Source: CAVXXB01 sp963765585 (lineage in GTDB: Bacteria; Calditrichota; Calditrichia; JAJRVZ01). Taken from it: a DNA stretch of 64,000 nucleotides. Both the position numbers and the translations under genes were made by a program. Under the pieces are notes generated by a model. It saw only the letters and a list, made by a program, of their open reading frames with translations, had not been told where the DNA came from and made no database searches. Location of the stretch: the NCBI GenBank assembly GCA_963765585.1, contig CAVXXB010000012.1, positions 434,001-498,000 on the forward strand, given 5' to 3'. Position 1 is the stretch's first letter; each line of letters starts with the position of its first letter. Below are positions 47,701-55,315 of this stretch, piece after piece.

Positions 47701-48162
47701 TCCGATCCATCAATCCGCCTACAAATATCAGATGAAATTTTAAATTTAAAAACACTGGTGGAAAAATCAGACCATCTGAAGGCGATATTAGGTGCAGAAA
47801 AATACCGAAATGAACTAACGATAATCATGAAAATGGGTGATGATTATCTGAGTGGGACCATCGACCGGATCTTTCATAACCCACAAGGGTTATGGGAAGT
47901 GATTGATTATAAAACAAATAGAATTGATGCGAATGAATTGGAGGAAACATTCTCCCGGTACCAAATACAGATCGAAGTTTATGCACTATTATTATCCCAC
48001 ATTTATCCCCAACAATTATCTTTTCCGATTTCATATTATTTTACCAGGTTAGATAAACTAAAAACACTGAGTTTTACACATTCAGAATTAGAAAACATCC
48101 GGCATAAATTAATGTCAAAAATTAGTGATATGAAAAAGTATGAACCGTATACGGTTTCCTGA
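44746..48162 (+). CDS. addA: AddA-type helicase-nuclease
   Basis: A 1138-residue UvrD-like superfamily 1A helicase fused to a RecB nuclease domain. Motif I/Walker A is VTAGAGTGKTRLLVERYLE, motif Ia ITFTKKAAAEMKDR, motif II MVDEFQDTNFMQWQLI, motif III VGDPKQSIYGFRNADI, motif V IMTIHQAKGLEYEVV and motif VI VACTRARETLVLSM. The C-terminal nuclease core has SGTIDRIFHNPQGLWEVIDY followed by KTNR and a QIEVYALLL helix. It unwinds and cuts DNA at double-strand breaks together with the AddB product encoded just upstream. A hairpin-rich repeat array follows the stop codon. Confidence 0.93.
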   Translation: MSSLTEQQQSALARDRNISVTAGAGTGKTRLLVERYLEILINEAVDVKGILAITFTKKAAAEMKDRVVQGIDDKLHSELSGDKRKKLREIRDRMNSAAISTIHAFCARLLREYPVEAGLDPDFRQINDMQRQLLLDDVLEKEIESLDQDPAHWISLFRLFGKDTVKNMLQTALEHDYELISIVDTYEKQPVDEIYQTWLDSFLKFINDAIPPDRIANINLIVENILKVIPTDVRDDQKAINTLSQLNQYKQVVNDASPAFWQALFGLADYFTTGSNQAYARAGSFGSSKILGPEAGDLLIQLSNHLVPVIQKRLSVPSASDKEIIAQLKKFYQLYHRFSNRFSDRKTEFGFVDYNDLQLRALYLLQNNPEIKQKLASQYRFVMVDEFQDTNFMQWQLINLLGELDTNKFFIVGDPKQSIYGFRNADIRVFQQVKSDFIDSAASNPNKSDIVLGDSFRFAPGLGAFINKTFGHILRESDINPWEVGYDAMNSSRDDDEYSDINLAVLDDQDQAEYLARKAKDLSERYKFGQMAVLLRTRTHLSEIEEAFRRNGIPFRTIGGIGFYQRQEIFDIFYLIRFLLNPDDDNALIALLRSPFAGISDEGLFPLGISRDQYSYWQYLTDLTDRGQVPEEDYYKLLRFRNLAGQWLERREHISFHELLLSIFNESNYRAILNAQIQGERLTANLDKILQMAVEFESVGFLSLSDFAESLENLIYKQDKESEAQTDLDEENSIKIMTIHQAKGLEYEVVFTPYLDQELRNRSTNNCFFSELYGIASPFRKIFQSSQNDSYYLLDLLKKEQRAKDLAEMKRLFYVACTRARETLVLSMSVRNEKIAEETAASWLLNAHNLDFKNMQNGDSINQIHITKSFTQTDEPDMIKNMPVWENLAKISEMSKSVQYLNESGRILDSPRGEMFSATQIMKYDADPEEYKMRYHYGFFPDDYEVPAKFAGQGDRALLFGKAVHKYFEEYPDFRLDQICNDLEISDPSIRLQISDEILNLKTLVEKSDHLKAILGAEKYRNELTIIMKMGDDYLSGTIDRIFHNPQGLWEVIDYKTNRIDANELEETFSRYQIQIEVYALLLSHIYPQQLSFPISYYFTRLDKLKTLSFTHSELENIRHKLMSKISDMKKYEPYTVS

Positions 48163-48184
48163 GAATGTAAATAGATGTGTTTAG

Positions 48185-48299
48185 GGCTGTTTGCCATCGG
48201 CTATCGGCTTTCCGCTCTCCGCTCTAACCATTATTAATATAGGTACGTTTTTTTGCTAAAAAATGATAGCCGACAGCCGATGGCAAACAGCCGAAAGCA
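48185..48299. repeat. Inverted heptamer arrays forming an 18-bp perfect hairpin
   Basis: GGCTGTTTGCCATCGGCT (48185-48202) and AGCCGATGGCAAACAGCC (48275-48292) are exact inverted copies. Both halves are also 7-bp periodic: ATCGGCT, ATCGGCT, TTCCGCT, CTCCGCT at 48196-48223 and GATAGCC, GACAGCC, GATGGCA, AACAGCC, GAAAGCA at 48265-48299. It lies in the gap between addA and tig and might end the add transcript, though no T run follows. Confidence 0.85.
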
Positions 48300-48387
48300 T
48301 TTATATTCATTTGCTTTTAGAGGTACCTCAGGGTAAATTAATAGTTTTGACCAAACAAATTAGGTGTTATTGGAGGAGTGGAATATA

Positions 48388-49668
48388 ATGGTATCGACAG
48401 AAGTTAAGAGCGTGTCGAATTGTAAAAAAGAACTTAAGATTACCGTACCTGCAGAAGATATTGCAGTGTTACGTCAGGAACAATTTAAGGTGGTTCAGAA
48501 AGAAGCTGATATACGTGGTTTTCGCAAAGGACGTGCACCAAAAAATCTGGTTCAGCAGCAGTATCAGGGAACGATAGAAAAATATACTATCGATGCAGCA
48601 ATACAAAAGGGGTATGAAGAGGGCTTGAAGGAAAGTGAAGTTATCCCTGTCTCTGATCCGGTGGTTAAAAAGTTTGATTATGATGATCAGAATAATCTGA
48701 TTATGGAGGTTGATGTTGAAACCTATCCCGAAATTGAACTTAAAAAGTACACGGGTGTTAAAATCGAAAAAGAAGTATTTAAAATTACCGAAGAAGATGT
48801 GATGGATAGTATTGATTACATCCGTAAGCAGAAAGCCGTTGTTAAACCGGTGGAAAATGAATCTAAAAAGGGCCATTTTGCAGTGGTAACCATGCAGGAG
48901 GTTGATGACGCAGGATTACCGATTGTCGGTAAAAAATATGAAGATATACGAATCCAGTTGGGTGAAGGTAAATTTGACGAAGAAATTGAAAAACAACTGA
49001 TCGGTATGAAAACCGGTGATGAAAAAGTTGTTGAGAAAAAATATGATAAGAAAACTGATCCCAAAAATCTGGCCGGAAAAAAAGAACTGTATTCGATAAA
49101 AATTGAAAAAATTGAAGAAGAAGAACTCCCCGAATTCGATGATGAGTTTGTAAAGAATCTTGCTTTTGAAGGGGTAGAAAACGTTGATGATCTGAAACAG
49201 CGTGTGGAGCAAAACATGGAAGCCCAATGGGGTCAGGAATCAGAGCAACGGTTTTACAATAAATTTGTTCAGGAGTTGTTGCAATTGAATCCGTTTGAGG
49301 TTCCTGAATCTGTAGTAGAAAGATATCTGGATCAAATGGTTGAGGATATTAAGCAACGGGATCCGAATGTAAATATTGAAGAAGTGCGTAAGAATTATAA
49401 AGTAGACGCCATGTTCAATATCAAATGGTTCTATTTGAAAGAAAAAATCGCTGAAACTGAGAGTATTAAGGCAGAAGAAGAGGATTTTAAAAAGTATCTT
49501 GAAGATATCAAAGATGATGAAATGAAAAAATCATATGCTTCAAATCCGGCATTAAAAAAGAGGATTATGAGCGATATCTATGAGAAAAAAATGTTTGATT
49601 ATTTAGTCGAAAAATCCAAGGTATCTACAAAAGAAAAATCAATAAGAAAGGAAATGGGATTAGCATGA
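48388..49668 (+). CDS. tig: Trigger factor
   Basis: The start is ATG 48388, eight bases after GGAGGAG; the product is 426 residues. The N-terminal ribosome-binding domain contains the signature FRKGRAPKNLVQQQY (FRxGxxP). An FKBP-type peptidyl-prolyl isomerase domain follows (KKGHFAVVTMQEVDDAGLPI, KTGDEKVVEKKYDKK). The C-terminal chaperone arms are helical and highly charged. It binds nascent chains at the ribosome exit tunnel. The stop overlaps the clpP start (ATGA), the common tig-clpP-clpX arrangement. Confidence 0.95.
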   Translation: MVSTEVKSVSNCKKELKITVPAEDIAVLRQEQFKVVQKEADIRGFRKGRAPKNLVQQQYQGTIEKYTIDAAIQKGYEEGLKESEVIPVSDPVVKKFDYDDQNNLIMEVDVETYPEIELKKYTGVKIEKEVFKITEEDVMDSIDYIRKQKAVVKPVENESKKGHFAVVTMQEVDDAGLPIVGKKYEDIRIQLGEGKFDEEIEKQLIGMKTGDEKVVEKKYDKKTDPKNLAGKKELYSIKIEKIEEEELPEFDDEFVKNLAFEGVENVDDLKQRVEQNMEAQWGQESEQRFYNKFVQELLQLNPFEVPESVVERYLDQMVEDIKQRDPNVNIEEVRKNYKVDAMFNIKWFYLKEKIAETESIKAEEEDFKKYLEDIKDDEMKKSYASNPALKKRIMSDIYEKKMFDYLVEKSKVSTKEKSIRKEMGLA

Positions 49669-50283
49669 CACTCGTTCCAATGGTTATAGAGCAGACAGGT
49701 CGTGGCGAACGGGCCTACGACATATATTCGCGTTTATTAAAAGAACGGATCATTTTTCTCGGTACACCGATTGATGATAATGTGGCCAATCTGATTATTG
49801 CGCAGCTGATTATTTCTGGCAGCTGAAGATCCTGATAAAGATATATATTTGTACATTAATAGTCCGGGTGGTATTGTTTCGTCAGGATTGGCGATATATG
49901 ACACCATGAATTATATTAAACCGGATGTCGTAACAAATTGTGTCGGACAGGCCGCAAGTATGGGTGCCGTATTGTTGGCAGCAGGAGCAAAGGGAAAACG
50001 CTATTCATTACCACATTCCAGGATCATGATACATCAGCCGTTGGGCGGTGTAGAAGGACAGGCATCTGATATTGAAATTCATACAAAAGAAATTTTAAGA
50101 ATTCGTGATATTCTAAATAAAATTCTCTCAGGAACAACCGGGCAGACTTTAGATAAAATAGGACTCGATACGGATCGTAATTATTTTATGTCTGCCGAGG
50201 ATGCTAAGAAATATGGAATTATTGACGATGTTATAATACAAAGCTCCTCTCTGGTAAAAAAAGGTAAAAAGGGTAATGAGTAA
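49665..50283 (+). CDS. clpP: ATP-dependent Clp protease proteolytic subunit, frameshifted
   Basis: ATG 49665 starts MTLVPMVIEQTGRGERAYDI followed by YSRLLKERIIFLGTPIDD. The frame ends at 49826, but skipping one A in CTGATTATTTCT restores QLLFLAAEDPDKDIYLYINS and the rest of ClpP to TAA 50283. The catalytic Ser (GQAASMGAVLLA) and His (SRIMIHQPLGG) are present, with the Asp in the GLDTDRNYFMSAEDAKKYG segment. Rejoined length is about 205 residues. ClpP forms the barrel that ClpX feeds. The 3' end overlaps clpX by 8 bp. Confidence 0.95.
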
Positions 50284-51523
50284 AGATAAAGTAAAACCAA
50301 CTGGTATTTTTTGCTCTTTTTGTGGTAAGACGTCCGCTGAGGTTGATAGTCTGATCTCGGGTCCGGGTGTACATATTTGTAATGAATGCGTGCATACGGC
50401 TGCAGATATTATCACATCACATAGCAGAAAAGGTACTTTACATGTACCCAAGGACCTGCCTATTCCTGCAGACATAAAATCAGAATTGGATAAATATGTC
50501 ATTGGTCAGGATAATGCCAAAAAAACATTATCAGTAGCGGTTTATAATCATTATAAGAGAATAAATAATCAGGGCCACATCGGTGACATTGAAATAGATA
50601 AAAGTAATATTTTGCTGATCGGTCCAACCGGTACAGGTAAAACCTTACTGGCCCAGACACTGGCAAAACTCTTAGAAGTGCCGTTTGCCATTGCGGACGC
50701 TACGGTGCTTACTGAGGCCGGATATGTGGGTGAAGATGTGGAGAATATTTTAGTGCGTCTTTACCAGGCGGCGGACTATCAGGTTGAGGCGACCGAGCGT
50801 GGGATTGTTTATGTTGATGAAATTGATAAAATTGCACGGAAAACCGGCAATCCTTCTATAACGCGAGATGTTTCGGGCGAAGGTGTCCAGCAGGCAATTT
50901 TAAAAATGCTGGAAGGAACAATCTCGAGTATTCCGCCCAAAGGCGGCCGAAAGCACCCGGAACAAAAACTGGTTAATATCAATACACGTAATATCCTTTT
51001 TATTTGTGGCGGTGCGTTTGAAGGATTGGCTGACATTATTGGACGCCGGGTCGGTAAAAAGACCATCGGTTTTAATTCAGAGGCCGGTACCGCACAAAAA
51101 TTATCTAAGGGCGATCTGTATGGTATGGCTGAACCGGAAGATTTGCTTGGGTACGGATTGATTCCGGAACTGATTGGTCGATTGCCGGTTGTAACCGCAC
51201 TTGATGATCTGGATGAGAAAGCGCTACTCACTATTTTGACCGAACCTAAAAATGCACTTGTAAAACAATATCAGAAATTGCTGGATTTAGATTCAGTAAA
51301 ACTTGATTTTGAGGATGCGGCGTTGAGTGAAGTGGTCCAAATGGCTAAGGCAAGAAATACAGGCGCCCGGGCGCTTCGTGCCATTATGGAAGAAGTAATG
51401 CTGGAAATTATGTACAAATTACCTTCACTGGCAGGTGTACAGACCTGTACAATTACAGAAGATACAGTAAAGTCGGGAACCGAACCGATAATGACATTTA
51501 AAAAATCTAAGAAGACAGCTTAA
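50276..51523 (+). CDS. clpX: ATP-dependent Clp protease ATP-binding subunit ClpX
   Basis: A 415-residue AAA+ unfoldase. The N-terminal zinc-binding domain is FCSFCGKTSAEVDSLISGPG followed by VHICNECV (four Cys). Walker A is LIGPTGTGKTLLAQTLAKLL, the GYVGEDVE pore motif is present, Walker B is GIVYVDEIDKIARK, and sensor/arginine-finger segments include GLIPELIGRLPVV. The IGF-type loop that docks ClpP reads GFN around KTIGFNSEAG. It unfolds substrates for ClpP. A bidirectional terminator follows and faces rpsT. Confidence 0.97.
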   Translation: MSKDKVKPTGIFCSFCGKTSAEVDSLISGPGVHICNECVHTAADIITSHSRKGTLHVPKDLPIPADIKSELDKYVIGQDNAKKTLSVAVYNHYKRINNQGHIGDIEIDKSNILLIGPTGTGKTLLAQTLAKLLEVPFAIADATVLTEAGYVGEDVENILVRLYQAADYQVEATERGIVYVDEIDKIARKTGNPSITRDVSGEGVQQAILKMLEGTISSIPPKGGRKHPEQKLVNINTRNILFICGGAFEGLADIIGRRVGKKTIGFNSEAGTAQKLSKGDLYGMAEPEDLLGYGLIPELIGRLPVVTALDDLDEKALLTILTEPKNALVKQYQKLLDLDSVKLDFEDAALSEVVQMAKARNTGARALRAIMEEVMLEIMYKLPSLAGVQTCTITEDTVKSGTEPIMTFKKSKKTA

Positions 51524-51540
51524 GTGGATTAGTGAAGTGA

Positions 51541-51570
51541 AAAAAACCCCGACTTTGATCGGGGTTTTTT
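51541..51570. terminator. Bidirectional Rho-independent terminator
   Basis: AAAAAACCCCGA (51541-51552) pairs with TCGGGGTTTTTT (51559-51570) around a 6-nt loop. It has A/T runs on both sides, serving convergent clpX and rpsT. Confidence 0.9.
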
Positions 51571-51821
51571 TATAGTGCTGATACTCTGCGGGTAAGTTTT
51601 GATTTTTGATTTGCAGCTTTGTTACGATGAATCAATCCTTTTCCGGCCGCACGATCAAGTAATGACACGGCGGTTTTTAACTTTACATCCGCATCTTCGC
51701 GTGTTTCTGAATTTGTTACATTCTTTAATGCAGTTGCCAGTTGTTTTTTGAAATTACGATTCCGCTGACGCCGGACTTCTGATTGTCTGATGCGTTTTAC
51801 GGCTGATTTGTTATGAGCCAT
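51570..51821 (-). CDS. rpsT: 30S ribosomal protein S20
   Basis: An 83-residue, very basic, all-helical protein with the family opening MAHNKSAVKRIRQSEVRRQR. The conserved tail includes LLDRAAGKGLIHRNKAANQK and SKLTRRVSAL. It binds the 5' domain of 16S rRNA and helps assemble the small subunit. It is a single-gene unit transcribed against clpX; the shared terminator overlaps its 3' end by a base. Confidence 0.97.
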   Translation of the reverse strand: MAHNKSAVKRIRQSEVRRQRNRNFKKQLATALKNVTNSETREDADVKLKTAVSLLDRAAGKGLIHRNKAANQKSKLTRRVSAL

Positions 51822-51926
51822 TGAATTCTTTACCTCAGTTTATTGTTAAATACTATAACATTAAGAGCCGCAAAATTTAAAGTGTCAGACAGAGAATGTC
51901 AAATGATTTTTGACAATAAATAAAAA

Positions 51927-51946
51927 GAGCGGTCCAAAGACCGCTC
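51927..51946 (-). terminator. Rho-independent terminator of the outer-membrane barrel gene
   Basis: GAGCGGTC (51927-51934) and GACCGCTC (51939-51946) form a perfect 8-bp stem with loop CAAA. On the minus strand it is followed by TTTTTATTTATT, 33 bp after the stop of the barrel protein. Confidence 0.9.
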
Positions 51947-51978
51947 AAATGATAAAATTCATTTTACTATAATATATT

Positions 51979-52584
51979 TTATTTTAAGACAAATCTGACG
52001 CCACCTTTTATGGAAAAACCATTCATAGATACATCCTCATTAAATGTCAGATCAGCTATTTTTGCATTAAATGAACCGATGACATACGCGGCCTCAGCAA
52101 AAAGAAACATACTGTCAGATGTATGATAATCAACACCGCCTAAGAGTTGAAACATGAATGGGTTGGCAGTATCATCTACACTGTCTCCACCGCCTGAAAT
52201 TTCCCAGCTTACAAATCCAAGTCCGATTCCGCCGCCAACGTATGGCGCCAGTTTTGAATTTGTTGTTTCTATTTTATAAAGCCCGGATACAAGAATAGGG
52301 ATAATGGATACAGACGCTTCTCCACCACCATCTTCCGTAATTGTCTGAGCCCAGTAAAAGCCTTCAACCTTAAGATCCCATTGTTTGTTCAGTGGATGAA
52401 TGTAATCCGCACCGAATTGAACATTGCCGCTAAATCTTTCTGTGGCACCCAAGTCGCGTAGGCCGTCATTAAACTCGTCAAGACTGGGTGACCAGTATCC
52501 AACATGCAGCCCAATTTTCCCTTGAGCAAATGAAAGTGTTGTCAGGACGAAAACCATTAACAGGATAACTGAAAAACGTTTCAT
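51979..52584 (-). CDS. Outer-membrane beta-barrel protein (porin-like/OmpA-type barrel)
   Basis: ATG 52584, with GGGAGG upstream, is chosen over an upstream in-frame start because it begins the signal peptide MKRFSVILLMVFVLTTLSFA; length 201 residues. The mature protein alternates short amphipathic strands with turns: KIGLHVGYWSP, NVQFGADYIHPLNKQWDLKV, ILVSGLYKIETTNSKLAPYV, GGGIGLGFVSWEI, LLGGVDYHTSDSMFLFAEAA. It ends in a strand with an aromatic/hydrophobic C-terminus, GFSIKGGVRFVLK. An eight-strand barrel is expected. No specific function is visible. Confidence 0.8.
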   Translation of the reverse strand: MKRFSVILLMVFVLTTLSFAQGKIGLHVGYWSPSLDEFNDGLRDLGATERFSGNVQFGADYIHPLNKQWDLKVEGFYWAQTITEDGGGEASVSIIPILVSGLYKIETTNSKLAPYVGGGIGLGFVSWEISGGGDSVDDTANPFMFQLLGGVDYHTSDSMFLFAEAAYVIGSFNAKIADLTFNEDVSMNGFSIKGGVRFVLK

Positions 52585-52764
52585 AAAACCTCCCAATAAG
52601 ATTAGTTGAACTGTGTGCAACTTACAATAGGAAATATATTATAAAAATCACAGATGAATAAATCAACAAAAAATACCTGCAAATAAAAATTTGGTAAACA
52701 ATGTAAATATAAAGTTGTTCGACATAATATTGTTAAAATTGAATAAATTTTTGTAAAATATCTA

Positions 52765-52792
52765 TTGACATCTGAAAATAATTAATTAAATT
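52765..52792 (+). promoter_or_regulatory. Putative sigma-70-type promoter of the tRNA-tuf-ribosomal block
   Basis: TTGACA (52765-52770) and TAAATT (52787-52792) with a 16-bp spacer lie about 60 bp before tRNA-Thr(TGT). The hexamers match those before 33771. The surrounding 270-bp gap 52585-52853 is otherwise AT-rich with nothing else recognised. Confidence 0.5.
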
Positions 52793-52853
52793 ATGTGGCT
52801 CAAGATTTTATGATTTAAAATCATCTAAAAATGAGTAATATTTTGGATGAAAT

Positions 52854-52926
52854 GCTGGCGTAGCTCAATTGGTAGAGCAGCTGATTTGTAATCAGCCGGT
52901 TGGGGGTTCAAGTCCTCTCGCCAGCT
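52854..52926 (+). tRNA. tRNA-Thr (TGT)
   Basis: Cloverleaf with acceptor GCTGGCG/CGCCAGC, D-arm GCTC/GAGC, anticodon stem GCTGA/TCAGC with loop TTTGTAA (anticodon TGT) and T-loop TTCAAGT. No encoded CCA (TCCC follows). Confidence 0.95.
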
Positions 52927-52942
52927 CCCTTCTTGTGTTGAT

Positions 52943-52963
52943 GATAGTCGACAGTCGAAGGTT
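52943..52963. repeat. Three-unit heptamer array between tRNA-Thr and tRNA-Gly
   Basis: GATAGTC, GACAGTC and GAAGGTT occur in succession. They sit where many bacteria encode tRNA-Tyr between these two tRNAs. Confidence 0.4.
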
Positions 52964-52988
52964 ACATTTGTACCGCCGAGGTTTTTTA

Positions 52989-53062
52989 GCGGGAGTAACT
53001 CAGCTGGCTAGAGTCACAGCCTTCCAAGCTGTTGGTCGCGGGTTCGAATCCCGTCTCCCGCT
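52989..53062 (+). tRNA. tRNA-Gly (TCC)
   Basis: Acceptor GCGGGAG/CTCCCGC, D-arm ACTC/GAGT, anticodon stem ACAGC/GCTGT with loop CTTCCAA (anticodon TCC), T-loop TTCGAAT. CCA not encoded. Confidence 0.95.
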
Positions 53063-53119
53063 CAAATTCCAAAACTTCCCGGAATAAATTATTCTGTTCC
53101 GAGATAGTTATTTTTCGAA

Positions 53120-53192
53120 GCCCACGTAGCTCAGTCGGTAGAGCACATCCTTGGTAAGGATGAGGTCATCAGTTCAATCCTGATCGTGGGCT
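53120..53192 (+). tRNA. tRNA-Thr (GGT)
   Basis: Acceptor GCCCACG/CGTGGGC, D-arm GCTC/GAGC, anticodon stem CATCC/GGATG with loop TTGGTAA (anticodon GGT), T-loop TTCAATC. CCA not encoded. It lies 46 bp before tuf. Confidence 0.95.
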
Positions 53193-53238
53193 CGTTTATT
53201 GCATGATAATTACAAATTTTAGTTTGGAGGATAATTAG

Positions 53239-54429
53239 ATGGCCAAGGCAAAATTTGAGAGAACCAAACCTCACGTAAATGTTGGCACAATCGGTCACGT
53301 TGATCATGGTAAGACAACGCTTACCGCAGCGATAACCTTGTTGCTGAGTAAAAAGGGATTTTCTGAGTATCGTAGTTTTGATAGTATCGATAATGCTCCG
53401 GAAGAACGCGAGCGTGGTATCACGATCGCAACAGCGCACGTTGAATATGAGACGGAAAACCGTCACTATGCACACGTTGACTGTCCGGGTCATGCTGATT
53501 ATGTCAAAAATATGATTACCGGTGCCGCGCAGATGGACGGTGCGATTCTGGTTGTCAGTGCAGCAGACGGTCCGATGCCTCAGACCCGTGAGCATATTCT
53601 GCTTGCCCGTCAGGTAAATGTACCAAGTATTGTTGTATTTATGAACAAGACAGACCAGGTAGATGATCCTGAGTTAATTGAACTTGTCGAGTTGGAACTA
53701 CGTGAACTTCTTAGTTCATATGAGTTTCCCGGCGATGATATTCCTATTATCCAGGGCAGTGCATTAAATGCATTGAATAATCCTGATGATGAAGCCGCCA
53801 CAAAATGTATTTATGAGTTAATGGATGCAGTGGATTCATATGTGCCGACTCCGGAACGCGATGTTGACAAGCCGTTTTTGATGCCGGTAGAAGATGTATT
53901 TAGTATAACCGGTCGTGGCACAGTAGGAACCGGTCGTATTGAGCGCGGCATTGTTAAAGTTGGTGAAGAGGTCGCCATTGTCGGTATGGGTTCGACCCGC
54001 AAGACGGTTATTACCGGGGTTGAGATGTTCCGTAAATTGCTTGACAGCGGCCAGGCCGGTGATAATGTTGGATTGTTGATGCGTGGTGTTGAAAAGACAG
54101 AATTAGAGCGTGGTATGGTTTGTGCGAAACCGGGTTCAATTACACCTCATACCAAGTTTAAGGGTGAGGTCTATGTATTGTCCCGTGAAGAAGGTGGTCG
54201 TCATACGCCGTTTTTTAACGGATATCGTCCGCAGTTTTATTTTCGTACAACGGATGTAACGGGTTCGATCCAGATGCCGGAAGGTGTCGAGATGGTGATG
54301 CCCGGTGATAATATCACGATGACGGTAGAGTTGCAGAAAGAGATCGCGATGGAGAAAGAACTGCGCTTTGCTATTCGTGAAGGTGGACGTACCGTTGGTG
54401 CGGGTGTTGTAACAGAAATTATAGAATAG
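53239..54429 (+). CDS. tuf: Elongation factor Tu
   Basis: A 396-residue translational GTPase. G1 is GHVDHGKTTLTAAI, the switch region has ERERGITIATAHVEYET, G3 is DCPGHADYVKNMITGA, and G4 is MNKTDQVDD (NKxD with Thr in place of the usual Cys). Domains 2 and 3 are complete, ending GGRTVGAGVVTEIIE. TTGGAGG precedes the ATG. It delivers aminoacyl-tRNA to the ribosome. The gene sits between two tRNA genes, Thr upstream and Trp 11 bp downstream, in the classic order leading to secE-nusG. No frame interruption. Confidence 0.98.
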   Translation: MAKAKFERTKPHVNVGTIGHVDHGKTTLTAAITLLLSKKGFSEYRSFDSIDNAPEERERGITIATAHVEYETENRHYAHVDCPGHADYVKNMITGAAQMDGAILVVSAADGPMPQTREHILLARQVNVPSIVVFMNKTDQVDDPELIELVELELRELLSSYEFPGDDIPIIQGSALNALNNPDDEAATKCIYELMDAVDSYVPTPERDVDKPFLMPVEDVFSITGRGTVGTGRIERGIVKVGEEVAIVGMGSTRKTVITGVEMFRKLLDSGQAGDNVGLLMRGVEKTELERGMVCAKPGSITPHTKFKGEVYVLSREEGGRHTPFFNGYRPQFYFRTTDVTGSIQMPEGVEMVMPGDNITMTVELQKEIAMEKELRFAIREGGRTVGAGVVTEIIE

Positions 54430-54440
54430 GTTTTAAGGTC

Positions 54441-54514
54441 AGGCCTGTAACTCAATTGGCTAGAGCACCGGTCTCCAAAACCGGGGGTTGGGGGTTCGAG
54501 TCCCTCCAGGCCTG
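54441..54514 (+). tRNA. tRNA-Trp (CCA)
   Basis: Acceptor AGGCCTG/CAGGCCT, D-arm ACTC/GAGC, anticodon stem CCGGT/ACCGG with loop CTCCAAA (anticodon CCA), T-loop TTCGAGT, discriminator G. It lies between tuf and secE as in most bacteria. Confidence 0.96.
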
Positions 54515-54538
54515 CTACTTTTCGGGAGAGAATGAAAG

Positions 54539-54730
54539 ATGTTTAATAAAATTGCAAAATTCCTAAGCGACGTTAAAGTAGAAATGTCAAAGGTTGCCTG
54601 GCCGACAAGACAGGAGCTGATCAACTCCACAATGATCGTTGCGGTGGTAAGTATTCTGTTCACGGTATATATTTTCTCCGCCGATTATTTTTTGTCAATG
54701 GTAATGAGATTTTTAATGACCATGTTTTAA
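54539..54730 (+). CDS. secE: Preprotein translocase subunit SecE
   Basis: A 63-residue SecE of the short, single-membrane-span type. The conserved amphipathic segment VKVEMSKVAWPTRQELINST is followed by one transmembrane helix (IVAVVSILFTVYIFSADYFL). It clamps SecY in the inner membrane translocon. The position between tRNA-Trp and nusG is diagnostic. GGGAGAG precedes the ATG. Confidence 0.95.
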   Translation: MFNKIAKFLSDVKVEMSKVAWPTRQELINSTMIVAVVSILFTVYIFSADYFLSMVMRFLMTMF

Positions 54731-54750
54731 TACCGGAGAGGTAGATCGAT

Positions 54751-55293
54751 TTGGAAAAAAAATGGTATACGCTTCGGATATATTCGGGCCAGGAAGCAAA
54801 AGTTAAGGCACACATTGAATCAGAAGTTGCCTTAAAAAATATTGAAGAAAAAGTCGGTGAGATCATCATCCCATCTGAAAATGTAGTTGAGATGCGTGAT
54901 GGGAAAAAAAGAGTAAAAAACCGCGTTTTCTTCCCCGGGTATATGCTTATCGAGATGGTGCTCGACAATCAGACACAACATGTCGTATCCGGTGCGCCGG
55001 GTGTGATTAGTTTTGTCGGTCCGAAAAATGAGCCTACGCCCCTGCGTCAGCATGAGGTGGATCGCATTCTTGGTAAAATGGAAACGAGTCGCGAAGCCGA
55101 GGTTAAGGGTAAAATTAAAATACCGTTCAAGGTAGGTGATCCAATCAGGGTTACCGACGGCCCGTTTAATGATTTTACCGGGTTTGTTGAAGAAATAAAT
55201 GAAGAAAAGAATAAAGTAAAAGTTAATATCAGTATTTTCGGTAGACCAACACCTGTAGAGCTTGACTTCCTGCAGGTGGAACTTGAAAAATAA
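54751..55293 (+). CDS. nusG: Transcription termination/antitermination protein NusG
   Basis: A 180-residue NusG started at TTG (CCGGAGAGG upstream; no ATG in a suitable place). The NGN domain is KKWYTLRIYSGQEAKVKAHI with FFPGYMLIEM and GVISFVG. The C-terminal KOW domain is FKVGDPIRVTDGPFNDFTGF, then VNISIFGRPTPVELDF. It couples RNA polymerase with Rho or the ribosome. It is followed after 22 bp by rplK. Confidence 0.95.
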   Translation: MEKKWYTLRIYSGQEAKVKAHIESEVALKNIEEKVGEIIIPSENVVEMRDGKKRVKNRVFFPGYMLIEMVLDNQTQHVVSGAPGVISFVGPKNEPTPLRQHEVDRILGKMETSREAEVKGKIKIPFKVGDPIRVTDGPFNDFTGFVEEINEEKNKVKVNISIFGRPTPVELDFLQVELEK

Positions 55294-55315
55294 GACTTTA
55301 TAAGGTGGATGATCT

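Noticed and set aside
48469..49227. Several long minus-strand ORFs within tig
   Set aside because: They are Phe/Ile/Ser-rich antisense translations of the lysine/glutamate-rich trigger factor and have no independent start signals.
49790..49850. Programmed frameshift or true pseudogene in clpP
   Set aside because: No slippery motif or pseudoknot was evident, the rest of the gene is perfectly conserved, and clpX and tig are intact around it.
53131..53595. Minus-strand ORF across tRNA-Thr and tuf
   Set aside because: It is the antisense shadow of tuf and a tRNA and has no protein family features.
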